Shown here: in pieces, positions 41,133-49,610 of the stretch
Layout of the letters: each line of letters begins with the position of its first letter
Position numbering within the stretch: position 1 is the stretch's first letter
From: Jannaschia marina
GTDB lineage: Bacteria; Pseudomonadota; Alphaproteobacteria; Rhodobacterales; Rhodobacteraceae
Assembly (NCBI RefSeq): GCF_013404595.1
Contig: NZ_JABVAX010000001.1
Coordinates: 248,001 to 312,000, forward strand
Length of the DNA: 64,000 nt
Reading direction: 5' to 3'
Position numbers and translations under genes: made by a program
Notes under the pieces: generated by a model
Told to the model about the DNA's origin: nothing
The model's input: only the letters and a program-made list of their open reading frames with translations
Database searches by the model: none

Positions 41133-42146
41133 ATGGAACTCTTCGGATACGCCGATACCATCTGGCTGCCATTCGTCTTCGCCGCGCTCATGGGCGTGTC
41201 GATCCTGCTCTACGTCGTTCTCGACGGATACGACCTTGGGGTCGGTATCCTGACACCCTTCGCGAGCGATGCGGAGAAGGACATGATGGTCGCCTCCATC
41301 GGGCCTTTCTGGGATGCCAACGAGACCTGGCTCGTGCTTGCCATCGGCCTCCTTCTCGTGGCCTTCCCCGCGGCCCACGGGCTGATCCTCTCGACGCTCT
41401 ATCTGCCGGTGTTCTTCCTGCTGATCGGGCTCATCCTGCGAGGGGTCAGCTTCGAATTCCGCGTCAAGGCGCGGGCGAAGTACAAAGAGTTCTGGAATTG
41501 GATGTTCTTTGCCGGCTCGCTCCTTGCGACGCTGAGCCAGGGCTTCATGCTTGGGCTCTATGTGATGGGCCTGCAGTTCACGGCCGGCACCTTCCTCTTC
41601 GCGGCGCTCTGTGCGCTGGCCCTGACGGTGGGCTATGCCTTCATCGGGGCGACGTGGCTCATCCTCAAGTCGGAGGGCGATCTTCAACTTCGCGCGATCC
41701 GCTGGGCGAAGGAATGTATCTGGGGCCTCGTGATCGGGATCGGGGCGATCTCGCTTGCCACGCCACTCGTCAGCCCGCGGATCTGGGACAAGTGGTTTTC
41801 CTTTCCGTCGATGCTCTACCTTTCGCCGCTGCCGATCCTGTCGCTCCTCGGGCTCTGGCTGCTCTGGCGGTCCTTCCGGCATCTGCCGGGCGATGGCGAC
41901 CGCTGGGCCTGGGTGCCCTTCGTAACGGCTCTAGGGCTCTTCACGCTGGCGTTCCTCGGGCTGGCCTACAGCTTCTACCCCTTCGTGGTGCCCGAGCAGC
42001 TCACGATCTACGAGGCGGCCTCCGCGCCCGAGAGCCTGTTCATCATTCTGATCGGGGCCTGTTTCGTCGTGCCCACGATCCTTGGCTATACGGCGCTGGC
42101 GTATTGGGTCTTTCGCGGCAAGACGAAGGCGTTGCGCTACGATTGA
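41133..42146 (+). CDS. cydB: Cytochrome bd-type ubiquinol oxidase subunit II (CydB/CioB)
   Basis: A 337-residue membrane subunit with about eight TM helices. The family start ILLYVVLDGYDLGVGIL and the segment FWDANETWLVLAIGLLLVAFP are present. It completes the bd oxidase with CydA. No CydX-like small gene follows; a terminator begins 5 bases after the stop. Confidence 0.94.
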   Translation: MELFGYADTIWLPFVFAALMGVSILLYVVLDGYDLGVGILTPFASDAEKDMMVASIGPFWDANETWLVLAIGLLLVAFPAAHGLILSTLYLPVFFLLIGLILRGVSFEFRVKARAKYKEFWNWMFFAGSLLATLSQGFMLGLYVMGLQFTAGTFLFAALCALALTVGYAFIGATWLILKSEGDLQLRAIRWAKECIWGLVIGIGAISLATPLVSPRIWDKWFSFPSMLYLSPLPILSLLGLWLLWRSFRHLPGDGDRWAWVPFVTALGLFTLAFLGLAYSFYPFVVPEQLTIYEAASAPESLFIILIGACFVVPTILGYTALAYWVFRGKTKALRYD

Positions 42147-42150
42147 ACGA

Positions 42151-42180
42151 AAAGGCCCGGTCGCATGACCGGGCCTTTTG
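42151..42180. terminator. Bidirectional Rho-independent terminator between cydB and the betaine ATPase gene
   Basis: AAAAGGCCCGGTC pairs with GACCGGGCCTTTT around the loop GCAT. The A tract on one side and the T tract on the other allow termination in both directions, which suits the convergent cydB and ATPase genes. Confidence 0.88.
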
Positions 42181-42196
42181 CCTTCTGGTGCGATGC

Positions 42197-43261
42197 TCAG
42201 GCGGCAGAGGCCGCGCGGCGGGCCGGGTCGGCCGCTTCGACGGGCACGAGGGCCTTCACCAGATCGCGCATGTGCAGAAGACCGATCTGCTTGCCGTCCT
42301 CCATGACGCGGTAGTGCAAGTTCGTGTCGCCGCCCGAAATCGCGATGACCGACTCGAGGTTCTGGTTCGGGCTCACCTCGCCCACCACGCCTTCACCGGC
42401 GTGGTCGGTCTTCTCCATGATCGAGCGGACCCGCAGCACGCGCGCCCGATTGATGTCGGAGATGAAGTCGATGATGTAGTCGTCGTTCGGATGCAGCAGG
42501 ATCTCCTGCGGCTCCCCCTGCTGCACGACGGCACCGTCCTTCAGGATGACGAGGTGGTCGGCCAGTTTCAGCGCCTCGTCGAGGTCGTGGGTGATGAAGA
42601 CGATCGTCTTGTGCAGCTCCCGCTGCAGTTCCAGCAGCAGGTCCTGCATGTCGGTCCGGATGAGCGGATCGAGGGCTGAGAAGGCCTCGTCCATCAGCAT
42701 GATTTCCGAGTCGGAGGCAAGCGCACGGGCGATGCCCACCCGCTGCTGCATCCCGCCCGAGAGCTGACCCGGATAATGACCGCCGTAGCCGGAGAGACCC
42801 ACGCGATCGAGCCATTTCTGCCCCTCGGTGTCGGCGATGTCGCCGGACTCGCCGCGCACCCGGCGGGACATGCCCGCGTTCGACAGCACCGTCTGATGCG
42901 GGAAGAGCGCGAACTTCTGGAACACCATCGACATAGTGTTCTGACGCAGCTTGGCGAGCTTCGCTTGCCCGTAGGCCAGCACATCCTCGCCGTTGACGAT
43001 CACCTCGCCGGCCGTCGGGTCGATCAGACGGTTCAGGTGCCGGATCAACGTCGACTTCCCTGAGCCGGACAGACCCATGATGACCGTGATCTCGCCTTGC
43101 CGGATGTCGACGTTGATGTCCTGCAGGCCGAGCACATGGTTGTACTGCTCCAGAAGCTCCGGCTTGCCCATCCCGTCGCGGACATGCTGCATCATCGCCT
43201 TCGGGTTCGGACCGAAGATCTTGTAGAGGTTGCGGATCGAAACTTTGACCTCGTTACTCAT
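42197..43261 (-). CDS. proV: Glycine betaine/proline ABC transporter ATP-binding protein
   Basis: A 354-residue ATPase of the ProV/OpuAA type. Walker A GLSGSGKST, signature LSGGMQQRVGIARAL, Walker B IMLMDEAFSALD and the switch His in ITHDLDEAL are intact, and a CBS-like tail (VIAISGGDTNLHYRVMEDG) follows. In ProV and OpuAA the CBS region senses ionic strength. It energises uptake of glycine betaine or a related osmolyte. Its ATG overlaps the permease stop (TGATG). Confidence 0.92.
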   Translation of the reverse strand: MSNEVKVSIRNLYKIFGPNPKAMMQHVRDGMGKPELLEQYNHVLGLQDINVDIRQGEITVIMGLSGSGKSTLIRHLNRLIDPTAGEVIVNGEDVLAYGQAKLAKLRQNTMSMVFQKFALFPHQTVLSNAGMSRRVRGESGDIADTEGQKWLDRVGLSGYGGHYPGQLSGGMQQRVGIARALASDSEIMLMDEAFSALDPLIRTDMQDLLLELQRELHKTIVFITHDLDEALKLADHLVILKDGAVVQQGEPQEILLHPNDDYIIDFISDINRARVLRVRSIMEKTDHAGEGVVGEVSPNQNLESVIAISGGDTNLHYRVMEDGKQIGLLHMRDLVKALVPVEAADPARRAASAA

Positions 43262-44319
43262 CAGCGCGCACTCGTGTCGATACGGCCAAGGGCGGCCTTG
43301 GTGGAGCGGTCGAGCAGGACCGCGAGAAGGACGATGCAGAACCCCGCGACCAGGCCCACGCCCAGTTCGAGGTTCCGGATGCCGGCGAGCACCTTCACGC
43401 CGAGCCCCGGTGCCGAGACCAGCGAGGCGATCACGACCATGGCGAGCGACATCATGATGGTCTGGTTGATGCCGGCCATGATGTTCGGAAGCGCGAGCGG
43501 CACCTGGACACCCCAGAGCTTCTGGCGCGAGGACATGCCGAAGGCGTCGGCCGCCTCGATCACGTCCTTGTCGACGAGCCGGATACCGAGGTCCGTGAGG
43601 CGGATCACCGGCACGATGGCGTAGAGGATAATCGCGATCCCATAAAGCTTCGACTCGGTCACCGAGAACAGGAAGATCAGCGGGACGAGGTAAACGAAGG
43701 TCGGCAGCGTCTGAAGCATGTCGAGGATGGGGATGATCATCCGCTGCAACACGTTCGAGCGCGACATGGCGATCCCGATCGGGACGCCGAGAAGAACGGC
43801 GATCACGGTGCAGACGAAGATGATCGAGAGCGTCTTGATGGCGTCGTCGTAGTAGTCGATGAACGCCATGAAGATGAAGGAGAAGGCCACGAGGGCGGTG
43901 ACGCCGAGCTTCTTGGTGGCGAACCACGTGATCGCGATCAGGGCCGGGATCATGATGAACCACGGCACCGCCTGAAAGCCCACGAGGGCCCAGTCGAGCA
44001 TCCACGACAGCGGCTGCGTGACCGGGTCGAGGACGACCTTGAGCGGATCCTTGATGTTGAGGAAACCCTGCTCCACCGCCTCGGTCATGTCGCGCGACCG
44101 CGGGATCGCGGCGCAGGACTTGTTGAGCGCGTCGAGCGAGGGGAAGGGCGTCTGCATCAGCGGTGTGCTGGGGCCCGATGCCCCCTCGGCAGCCGCGGCA
44201 CCGCCGCCGTTGTTGGCGCGGGCCATCAGCTCCGCCATGGTCATGGGGCCGTCCGTCTTGCCCCCGCCGCACCAGTCCCCGAGGCCCAGAGCCTCGATCA
44301 ATCCATCGTATGTCGCCAT
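43261..44319 (-). CDS. proW: Glycine betaine/proline ABC transporter permease
   Basis: A 352-residue ProW-like permease with the loop EAADAFGMSSRQKLWGVQVPLALPNIMAG, the usual EAA site contacting the ATPase. Residues 1 to about 100 form an N-terminal extension before the first TM, longer than in OpuAB and similar to ProW. TM helices cover about 105-340. Second gene of the receptor-permease-ATPase operon. Confidence 0.92.
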   Translation of the reverse strand: MATYDGLIEALGLGDWCGGGKTDGPMTMAELMARANNGGGAAAAEGASGPSTPLMQTPFPSLDALNKSCAAIPRSRDMTEAVEQGFLNIKDPLKVVLDPVTQPLSWMLDWALVGFQAVPWFIMIPALIAITWFATKKLGVTALVAFSFIFMAFIDYYDDAIKTLSIIFVCTVIAVLLGVPIGIAMSRSNVLQRMIIPILDMLQTLPTFVYLVPLIFLFSVTESKLYGIAIILYAIVPVIRLTDLGIRLVDKDVIEAADAFGMSSRQKLWGVQVPLALPNIMAGINQTIMMSLAMVVIASLVSAPGLGVKVLAGIRNLELGVGLVAGFCIVLLAVLLDRSTKAALGRIDTSAR

Positions 44320-44384
44320 GGAACTCCCCGTCGTTCTTTTTCTTGGGGGCGTCAGGTTGGCCTGCTTCTCGACCCCCGGATGCG

Positions 44385-44410
44385 AAGGCGGGCCCCGGAG
44401 GGCCCGCCTT
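44385..44410 (-). repeat. Perfect intercistronic hairpin between receptor and permease genes
   Basis: AAGGCGGGCC pairs perfectly with GGCCCGCCTT around a 6-base loop, 12 bases after the receptor stop on the minus strand. There is no T tract. It probably stabilises the receptor part of the transcript or reduces read-through into the permease gene, as is common after binding-protein genes. Confidence 0.7.
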
Positions 44411-44421
44411 GCGTATTCTGG

Positions 44422-45405
44422 TTACTGAAGAAGTGCGGCGAGCTTCTCGCGCGCTTCGTCGCTGACCCACTCCTGCCAGACGTCCTGATAGTTCGTCAGG
44501 AAGTAGACCGCGGCCTCGTCACCGGAGGCGTTGTTCTCCTCCTGCCAGGCCAGCACCTCGCCCATCTGCGCGTTGGTGAAGCTGACGTTGGTCATCAGCT
44601 CGGCGATGGCGGGCTGACGCTCTTGGAAGTCGGCGGTCACGACCGTCTTGACGGGGCCGACCGGGTAGGACGACACGCCCACTTCCTCGCAATCCGGGTC
44701 GGCGTTGCAGAGGTGGATTTCCTCGTTGTACTCGCCGAGGTCGACCGAAACCATCTCGTACTTGCCGAGAACGCTCGTCGGGGCCCAGTAGTAGCCGAGC
44801 CACGGCTCTTCCGCCTCGAAGGCGGCCGCGATGGAGGTGGCCATCGTCTCGCCGGAGCCGTGCTGGAACACCTCGAAGCCGTTGCCCTCAAGGTCGACCG
44901 CATCGGCCAGCGCCCGGTTCACGTTCTTGCAGCCCCAACCCTCTGGGCACTGGTGGAAGCGGCCGCCGACGAGGTCGGGATTCGCCAGCAGGCCTTCGAG
45001 CGTTGCCAGCTCGGGATGCTCGTCGACAACGTACTTCGGGATCCACCAACCTTCGATGCCGCCGTCGGACAGGACGTCGGTCAGGGTGACGATCTTCCCC
45101 TCTTCCGAGAGCTTCTGGTAGGCGGGCGTGCCGTTGATCCAGAGCTCGGTCACGATGTCGGGCTTGCCGGTCTCGGAGACCGACGCGAGCGACGGCGTGG
45201 TCGAGGACGGCACCACCGTCACGTCGCAGCCATACCCTTGCGTCATCAGGAACTGCGACACCTTGGTCACGACCGCGGCCGACGCCCAGTTCATCTCGGT
45301 GATCGACACCTCGCCGCAGGCGGCATGGCCATCGGCCATCGCGGCCCCTGCGAACCCGGTCGCGGCGGTCGCGGCAAATGCCGTCGAAATAAGAAGTTTT
45401 TTCAT
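44422..45405 (-). CDS. proX: Glycine betaine-type ABC transporter substrate-binding protein
   Basis: A 327-residue periplasmic receptor of the ProX/OpuAC superfamily with a signal peptide (cleavage near AAMADG, about 23). Several Trp residues (NWASAAV, WWIPKYV, EEPWLGYYWAPT) could form the aromatic box for quaternary amines. Six cysteines (ACGEV, GYGCDV, CPEGWGC, LCNADPDC) suggest disulfides. First gene of the operon; promoter is expected in 45406-45607. Confidence 0.9.
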   Translation of the reverse strand: MKKLLISTAFAATAATGFAGAAMADGHAACGEVSITEMNWASAAVVTKVSQFLMTQGYGCDVTVVPSSTTPSLASVSETGKPDIVTELWINGTPAYQKLSEEGKIVTLTDVLSDGGIEGWWIPKYVVDEHPELATLEGLLANPDLVGGRFHQCPEGWGCKNVNRALADAVDLEGNGFEVFQHGSGETMATSIAAAFEAEEPWLGYYWAPTSVLGKYEMVSVDLGEYNEEIHLCNADPDCEEVGVSSYPVGPVKTVVTADFQERQPAIAELMTNVSFTNAQMGEVLAWQEENNASGDEAAVYFLTNYQDVWQEWVSDEAREKLAALLQ

Positions 45406-45484
45406 GTTCCACGTCTCCCTGTGTGGACCTTTGATTGACGCCGACCTCCCGATCGGCGCGGCCGCCTGTTCTGGCGGCACAATG

Positions 45485-45513
45485 CAAACCCGAGTTTTCG
45501 TTGATCGGGTTTG
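45485..45513. promoter_or_regulatory. Inverted repeat upstream of the betaine transporter operon
   Basis: CAAACCCGA pairs with TCGGGTTTG (9 bp, 11-base loop), 80 bases upstream of the receptor start and 95 bases after mipZ. It could be the mipZ transcript end or an operator for osmotic control. There is no T tract, so terminator status is unproven. Confidence 0.4.
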
Positions 45514-45607
45514 GATCAAAGGTTGCAATACAGCGGACGGAGGTCAACCGGATAGTCCGAAGGCGACACGACCCTGTCGCAAAGGGGCCATGCGGCCCTG
45601 CGGACGC

Positions 45608-46417
45608 CTAGATCGCGACCTCGATCGACGGAAGGTTGAGCGACCGGATAAGGTCGCGCACTTCCTGTCGTGCGGCGATGTTCGACAGGTTGAGGTTGGC
45701 GATGCCGATGTCCTTCAGGTCGAGGAGGGTCATCCCGCGGGGGAAGAGTTCCCGGAAGATGACGCGCTCGGTAAAGCCGGGGGCCACGCGGAAGCCGATC
45801 CGCTTCGACAGATCCTCCAGCGCCTGACCCATCTTACGTTTGTTGTGCATCTCCTGCGCGCCGAGGCGGTTGCGCAGCACGATCCAGTCGATCGGCTTCA
45901 GCCCCGCCTTGGCCCGCAACTGCCGCGCATGCCAGACCATCTCGGAATAGACCGAAGGCCCGAGGATCTTGCCCGAATCCGGGTCGATGCGGGCCAGCAG
46001 GTCGAAATCGACGAAACTGTCGTTCAAGGGCGTGACCAGCGTGTCGGCCAGGCTGTGCGCCACCTGGCTCAGCCGCGTGTGGCTGCCGGGGCAGTCGATG
46101 ACGATGAAGTCGACCTTCTCCTCGAGCGCGGCGACGGCGCGCGAGAGCGACTTGTCGAAGGGGTTCTCGCCCTCGGCCAACTCGCTGCGGTCGACCTTCG
46201 GCAGACCCATGACCTCGGGCGTGGGCAACTCGACTCCGTGGCGGTTGCCATAGTCGATCCGGTTCTCGAGGTAGCGGGTGAAGGTCCGCTGTCGCAGGTC
46301 CAGATCCAACACGCCGACCCGCTGCCCGCTGCGTACGAGCGCAGTCGCGGTGTGCATGCAGGTCGTCGACTTGCCGGAGCCGCCCTTCTCGTTCCCGAAG
46401 ACGATGATATGCGCCAT
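45608..46417 (-). CDS. mipZ: Division-site positioning ATPase MipZ
   Basis: A 269-residue ParA-family ATPase with the deviant Walker A KGGSGKST (11-18), the start HIIVFGNEKGGSGKSTTCMH and FIVIDCPGSHTRLSQVAHSLADTLVTPLNDSFVDFDLL, which is the MipZ hallmark. MipZ forms a gradient from ParB at the poles and inhibits FtsZ, placing division at midcell. It is specific to alphaproteobacteria. It stands as a single gene between the HxlR gene and the betaine operon. Confidence 0.95.
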   Translation of the reverse strand: MAHIIVFGNEKGGSGKSTTCMHTATALVRSGQRVGVLDLDLRQRTFTRYLENRIDYGNRHGVELPTPEVMGLPKVDRSELAEGENPFDKSLSRAVAALEEKVDFIVIDCPGSHTRLSQVAHSLADTLVTPLNDSFVDFDLLARIDPDSGKILGPSVYSEMVWHARQLRAKAGLKPIDWIVLRNRLGAQEMHNKRKMGQALEDLSKRIGFRVAPGFTERVIFRELFPRGMTLLDLKDIGIANLNLSNIAARQEVRDLIRSLNLPSIEVAI

Positions 46418-46482
46418 CTGCCCCGATACCCCCTATATCTGGGGTGGGACCATAGGGACTGCCGCCGGCGATGGGAAGCGGA

Positions 46483-46839
46483 TTAGCGTCGGTCGCGAAA
46501 GACGTCGGGCCAGCTTTCTTCGAGCTCGGCAAGGTCGGAAAGCACCTTGCGGAAGGCGAGGCCGAAAGGCGTGAAGGCGTACTCCACGCGCGGCGGCACC
46601 TCCGGGTAGCTGTGCCGTTCGATGATACCGAATTCGACGTTGCGCCGTAGACAGTCGTTCAGAACCTTGGTCGAGAGACCCTCCACCGCGCGGACCATCG
46701 CCCCCGGCCGCGTGATCCCGTCGTCGAGCAGGCGATAGACGGTGAGCGACCATTTGCAGCCGCAGATCTCCTGCACCAACCGTTCCGCCGCGGGGCGGGC
46801 GACGCGGGCGCGCGGCAAAGATCTCCGTGTTGTCATCAA
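46483..46839 (-). CDS. HxlR-family transcriptional regulator
   Basis: A 118-residue winged-helix protein: [43 protein letters not shown] then [14 protein letters not shown], the typical HxlR pattern, with Cys26 and Cys28 that could be redox-sensitive as in related electrophile sensors. Divergent from the short-chain dehydrogenase gene, so it is the likely regulator of it. Paired TTTTCATA repeats lie between them. Confidence 0.85.
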   Translation of the reverse strand: MMTTRRSLPRARVARPAAERLVQEICGCKWSLTVYRLLDDGITRPGAMVRAVEGLSTKVLNDCLRRNVEFGIIERHSYPEVPPRVEYAFTPFGLAFRKVLSDLAELEESWPDVFRDRR

Positions 46840-46879
46840 GATGTACCTTCCGGTGCGTGGGGAACCGATTTATACCCGC

Positions 46880-46906
46880 TTTTCATAAGCTTGCGCCATT
46901 TTCATA
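46880..46906. promoter_or_regulatory. Direct repeats in the HxlR/SDR divergent promoter
   Basis: TTTTCATA occurs at 46880-46887 and again at 46899-46906, 19 bases apart, in the 99-base divergent region. HxlR regulators often bind paired sites, so these are candidate operators for the adjacent regulator. Confidence 0.4.
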
Positions 46907-46938
46907 TGTCCTCCACCTCAATTGCAAGGATGGATGAC

Positions 46939-47682
46939 ATGACCCGGAATACTCTCATCATCGGCGGCAGCACCGGCATTGGCCGCGCCACCGCGGCGCA
47001 GCTCGTCAAGGACGGTGGCGCGGTCACGGTCGTCGGGCGCTCGGAGGAGAAGCTTGCCGAGGCGGCTGCCGACATCAAGGGTTTGCACACGCTGGCCGCC
47101 GATATCACGACCGAAGCTGGTCGCACACGCGTGGAAGCGGAGATCGCATCGGGCTCCTTCGACGGGCTCGTGAATGCCGCCGGGCATTTCGCGCCGAAGC
47201 CGTTCCTCGACCACGATGCCGCGGACTTCGACCTTTACCACGATCTGAACCGGGGACTTTTCCTGCTGACACAGGCCGTGGCTGCGCGCATGGCCGAAAC
47301 GGGCGGCGGGGCGATCGTCAACGTGGGCTCGATGTGGGCGCATCAGGCGATCAAGGCGACGCCGTCCTCCGCCTATTCCATGGCCAAGGCGGGGCTGCAC
47401 GCGCTGACGCAGCACCTCGCCATGGAACTGGCCGAGGCGGGCATCCGCGTGAACGCCGTGGCCCCGGCGGTGGTCGAGACACCGATCTACGAGATCTTCC
47501 TGCCGAAGGGCGAGGTGGCGGAGACGCTGCGGGGCTTCGACTCCTTCCACCCGATCGGTCGCATCGGGCAGCCGGCGGATGTCGCCGAGGCGATCGTGTT
47601 CCTCCTGTCAGAGAGGGCGGAATGGGTGACCGGCGCGATCTGGGATGTCGATGGCGGTGTCATGGCCGGGCGCAACGCCTGA
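46939..47682 (+). CDS. Short-chain dehydrogenase/reductase
   Basis: A 247-residue classical SDR. It has the cofactor loop [15 protein letters not shown] (7-21), NAAGHF (NAG-type motif), the catalytic Ser in NVGSM, the YSMAK Tyr/Lys pair and the C-terminal [18 protein letters not shown](H) preference is suggested by GRSEEKL after the second strand. Start at 46939 is chosen because AAGGA lies 8 bases upstream; in-frame ATGs at 46930 and earlier lack this. The substrate is unknown. Divergent from the HxlR gene. Confidence 0.88.
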   Translation: MTRNTLIIGGSTGIGRATAAQLVKDGGAVTVVGRSEEKLAEAAADIKGLHTLAADITTEAGRTRVEAEIASGSFDGLVNAAGHFAPKPFLDHDAADFDLYHDLNRGLFLLTQAVAARMAETGGGAIVNVGSMWAHQAIKATPSSAYSMAKAGLHALTQHLAMELAEAGIRVNAVAPAVVETPIYEIFLPKGEVAETLRGFDSFHPIGRIGQPADVAEAIVFLLSERAEWVTGAIWDVDGGVMAGRNA

Positions 47683-47693
47683 GGCGTCGATCC

Positions 47694-47730
47694 AACGGAA
47701 AAGGGCCGCCCGATGGGGCGGCCCGTTGCG
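47694..47730 (-). terminator. Rho-independent terminator of rpmE
   Basis: GGGCCGCCC pairs with GGGCGGCCC around a 4-base loop; on the minus strand it is followed by TTTTCC. It follows rpmE and converges with the SDR gene end. Confidence 0.8.
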
Positions 47731-47746
47731 TTCATGCCAGGCGGGA

Positions 47747-47968
47747 TCAGAAGCCCAGGCCGGCGTATTTGTTCTTGAACTTAGACACGCGGCCGCCGGT
47801 GTCCATCAGGCGCGAGGTGCCGCCCGTCCAGGCCGGGTGCACGGAGGGGTCGATGTCGAGCGACAGCTGATCGCCCTCGGCCCCCCAGGTGGAGCGCATC
47901 TGCACGACGGTGCCATCAACCAGCTTGACGTCGATGGCGTGGTAGTCGGGGTGAATGTCCTTCTTCAT
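47747..47968 (-). CDS. rpmE: 50S ribosomal protein L31
   Basis: A 73-residue L31 ([19 protein letters not shown] ... [14 protein letters not shown]). The zinc cysteines of the C+ form are absent, as usual in alphaproteobacteria. It follows rplS by 11 bases in the same operon and is closed by a terminator. Confidence 0.96.
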   Translation of the reverse strand: MKKDIHPDYHAIDVKLVDGTVVQMRSTWGAEGDQLSLDIDPSVHPAWTGGTSRLMDTGGRVSKFKNKYAGLGF

Positions 47969-47979
47969 CACGTCTCTCC

Positions 47980-48357
47980 TTAGCTGGCCTTCGGGGCGCG
48001 GTAGTTGGTCTGTTCGACGATGCGCGCCGACTTCCCGCGACGCGAGCGCAGGTAGTAGAGCTTCGAGCGGCGAACGCGGCCGCGGCGCACGACGGTGATG
48101 CTGTCGATGTTGGTCGAGTGCAGCGGGAAGACACGCTCCACGCCCTCGCCGAAGGAGATCTTGCGCACGGTGAACGACCCGGCGATGCCGGCCCCGTTCT
48201 TGCGGCTGATGCAGACGCCTTCGTAGTTCTGCACGCGGGTGCGCGTGCCTTCGGTGACCTTGAAGCCGACGCGGATCGTGTCGCCGGCCTTGAAGTCCGG
48301 AATGTCCTGGCCGAGCGCGGAAACCTGTTCCGCCTCCAGCTGAGCGATGAGGTCCAT
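47980..48357 (-). CDS. rplS: 50S ribosomal protein L19
   Basis: A 125-residue L19 with the conserved core [19 protein letters not shown] and [28 protein letters not shown]. Upstream, toward trmD, lie 194 bases with a strong hairpin. AGGAGGG precedes the ATG. It forms a bridge at the 30S-50S interface. Confidence 0.97.
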   Translation of the reverse strand: MDLIAQLEAEQVSALGQDIPDFKAGDTIRVGFKVTEGTRTRVQNYEGVCISRKNGAGIAGSFTVRKISFGEGVERVFPLHSTNIDSITVVRRGRVRRSKLYYLRSRRGKSARIVEQTNYRAPKAS

Positions 48358-48443
48358 CGGACCCTCCTATGATACGGCGCGGTTTGCCCGCGGATGATGT
48401 CCTGCACCTTTGCGGCGCGGCTTTTCTTTGTTGCAACGCAGAG

Positions 48444-48463
48444 CGCCCCGGCAGGCCGGGGCG
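48444..48463 (-). promoter_or_regulatory. Hairpin in the trmD-rplS intergenic leader
   Basis: CGCCCCGG pairs perfectly with CCGGGGCG (4-base loop) in the 194-base gap between trmD and rplS. No T tract follows on the minus strand. The long gap in an otherwise tight cluster suggests an rplS leader with its own promoter or control site. Confidence 0.45.
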
Positions 48464-48551
48464 ATACATCTGGCGCGGCTCTACATCGGTCGACGGCGGC
48501 GCGCAAGGGTGGCGAGGGTCGGGATTTGCGTATTTCGGGACAGGGGAACGT

Positions 48552-49334
48552 TCAGTCGCCCTGCCTGCGATACCGCTCCCAGAGGTCGGGGCGGCGGGCA
48601 CGGGTCAGCGCCTCGGCCTCGGCCCTGCGCCAGGCGGCGACGCGGCCATGATCGCCGGAGGTCAAGACCTCTGGGATGGTGCGGCCCTGCCACTCCGCGG
48701 GTCGGGTGTATTGCGGATGCTCGAGCAGCCCGTCGGAAAAGCTCTCCTCCTCGGTGGACGCCATGTTGCCGATGACGCCGGGGATGAGCCGCACCGTCGC
48801 ATCGAGCAGCGCCTGCGCCGCGATCTCGCCGCCCGTGAGGACGAAGTCGCCGAGCGAGACCTCCTGCATGTCGAAGTGGTCGAGCACCCGCTGATCGACG
48901 CCTTCGAACCGCCCGCAGAGCAGCGTGACGCCCGGCCCGGCGGCCAGGTCGCGTGCCATCGCCTGATCGAAGGGGCGACCGCGGGGACTGAGGTAGAGCA
49001 TCGGGCCCGGACCGCGTGCCGCCTCAAGCGCGGCCCCGACAACGTCGGGCCGCAGGACGAGACCCGCGCCGCCACCGGCCGGCGTATCGTCGACCTTGCG
49101 GTGCTTCCCCTCGCCGAATTGCCGCAGGTCCACCGTCTCGAGCGCCCAGAGCCCCTCTTTGAGAGCGGTGCCCGTGAGGCTGTGGCCGAGCACGCCGGGG
49201 AAGGTCTCCGGAAAGAGCGTGACGACGCGCGCCCACCAGGCGCGCGCGCGGACGGGTGTCTCCGCCATCAGATCGCGCGGCTGTAGGGTCGCGCGGATGG
49301 ATTTCTGTCCGTGAGATCTGTTGGGTGGGGCCAT
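48552..49334 (-). CDS. trmD: tRNA (guanine(37)-N1)-methyltransferase TrmD
   Basis: A 260-residue SPOUT methyltransferase. Trefoil-knot motifs include [34 protein letters not shown] and [19 protein letters not shown]. It methylates G37 of tRNAs reading CNN codons to prevent frameshifting. The start at 49334 gives a front ([17 protein letters not shown]) that resembles other Rhodobacterales TrmD; an internal ATG at 49268 is the alternative. It is followed by rplS. Confidence 0.95.
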   Translation of the reverse strand: MAPPNRSHGQKSIRATLQPRDLMAETPVRARAWWARVVTLFPETFPGVLGHSLTGTALKEGLWALETVDLRQFGEGKHRKVDDTPAGGGAGLVLRPDVVGAALEAARGPGPMLYLSPRGRPFDQAMARDLAAGPGVTLLCGRFEGVDQRVLDHFDMQEVSLGDFVLTGGEIAAQALLDATVRLIPGVIGNMASTEEESFSDGLLEHPQYTRPAEWQGRTIPEVLTSGDHGRVAAWRRAEAEALTRARRPDLWERYRRQGD

Positions 49335-49374
49335 GCTCGCCCCTCTAGCGGAGCGGCGGGCAGGGGGGAAGCCG

Positions 49375-49539
49375 TCAGGCACTCGCGGCGAAGACCCCGA
49401 GCAGCGATAGGAGCGCGAGGGCGAGCGCCAGCACCACGAGGATCTTCGCGCCGGAGAGCGCGGCCCCAGAGAGACGGCCGAGACCGAGGAAGGCGGCGAT
49501 CGCGGCGACGACGATGAGGATGATGATCCATTCGAGCAT
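49375..49539 (-). CDS. DUF1328 small membrane protein
   Basis: A 54-residue protein, [20 protein letters not shown] then [25 protein letters not shown], with two TM helices and the DUF1328 (YtjA-like) pattern. Function unknown; such proteins are often stress-induced in proteobacteria. It is divergent from the phosphotransferase gene at 49611 and precedes trmD. Confidence 0.85.
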   Translation of the reverse strand: MLEWIIILIVVAAIAAFLGLGRLSGAALSGAKILVVLALALALLSLLGVFAASA

Positions 49540-49610
49540 GGGGATGGTCCTTGCAGGTTGCTGTGGCGGGGAAACGACTGTCCGCCGAGATTGGTTCCCC
49601 GGCGTCAGGC

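Noticed and set aside
42197..44470. One 757-codon frame covering both the betaine ATPase and the region of its permease, suggesting a fusion
   Set aside because: The upstream half is an out-of-frame reading of the permease gene. The ATPase has its own ATG at 43261 and the permease frame stops there.
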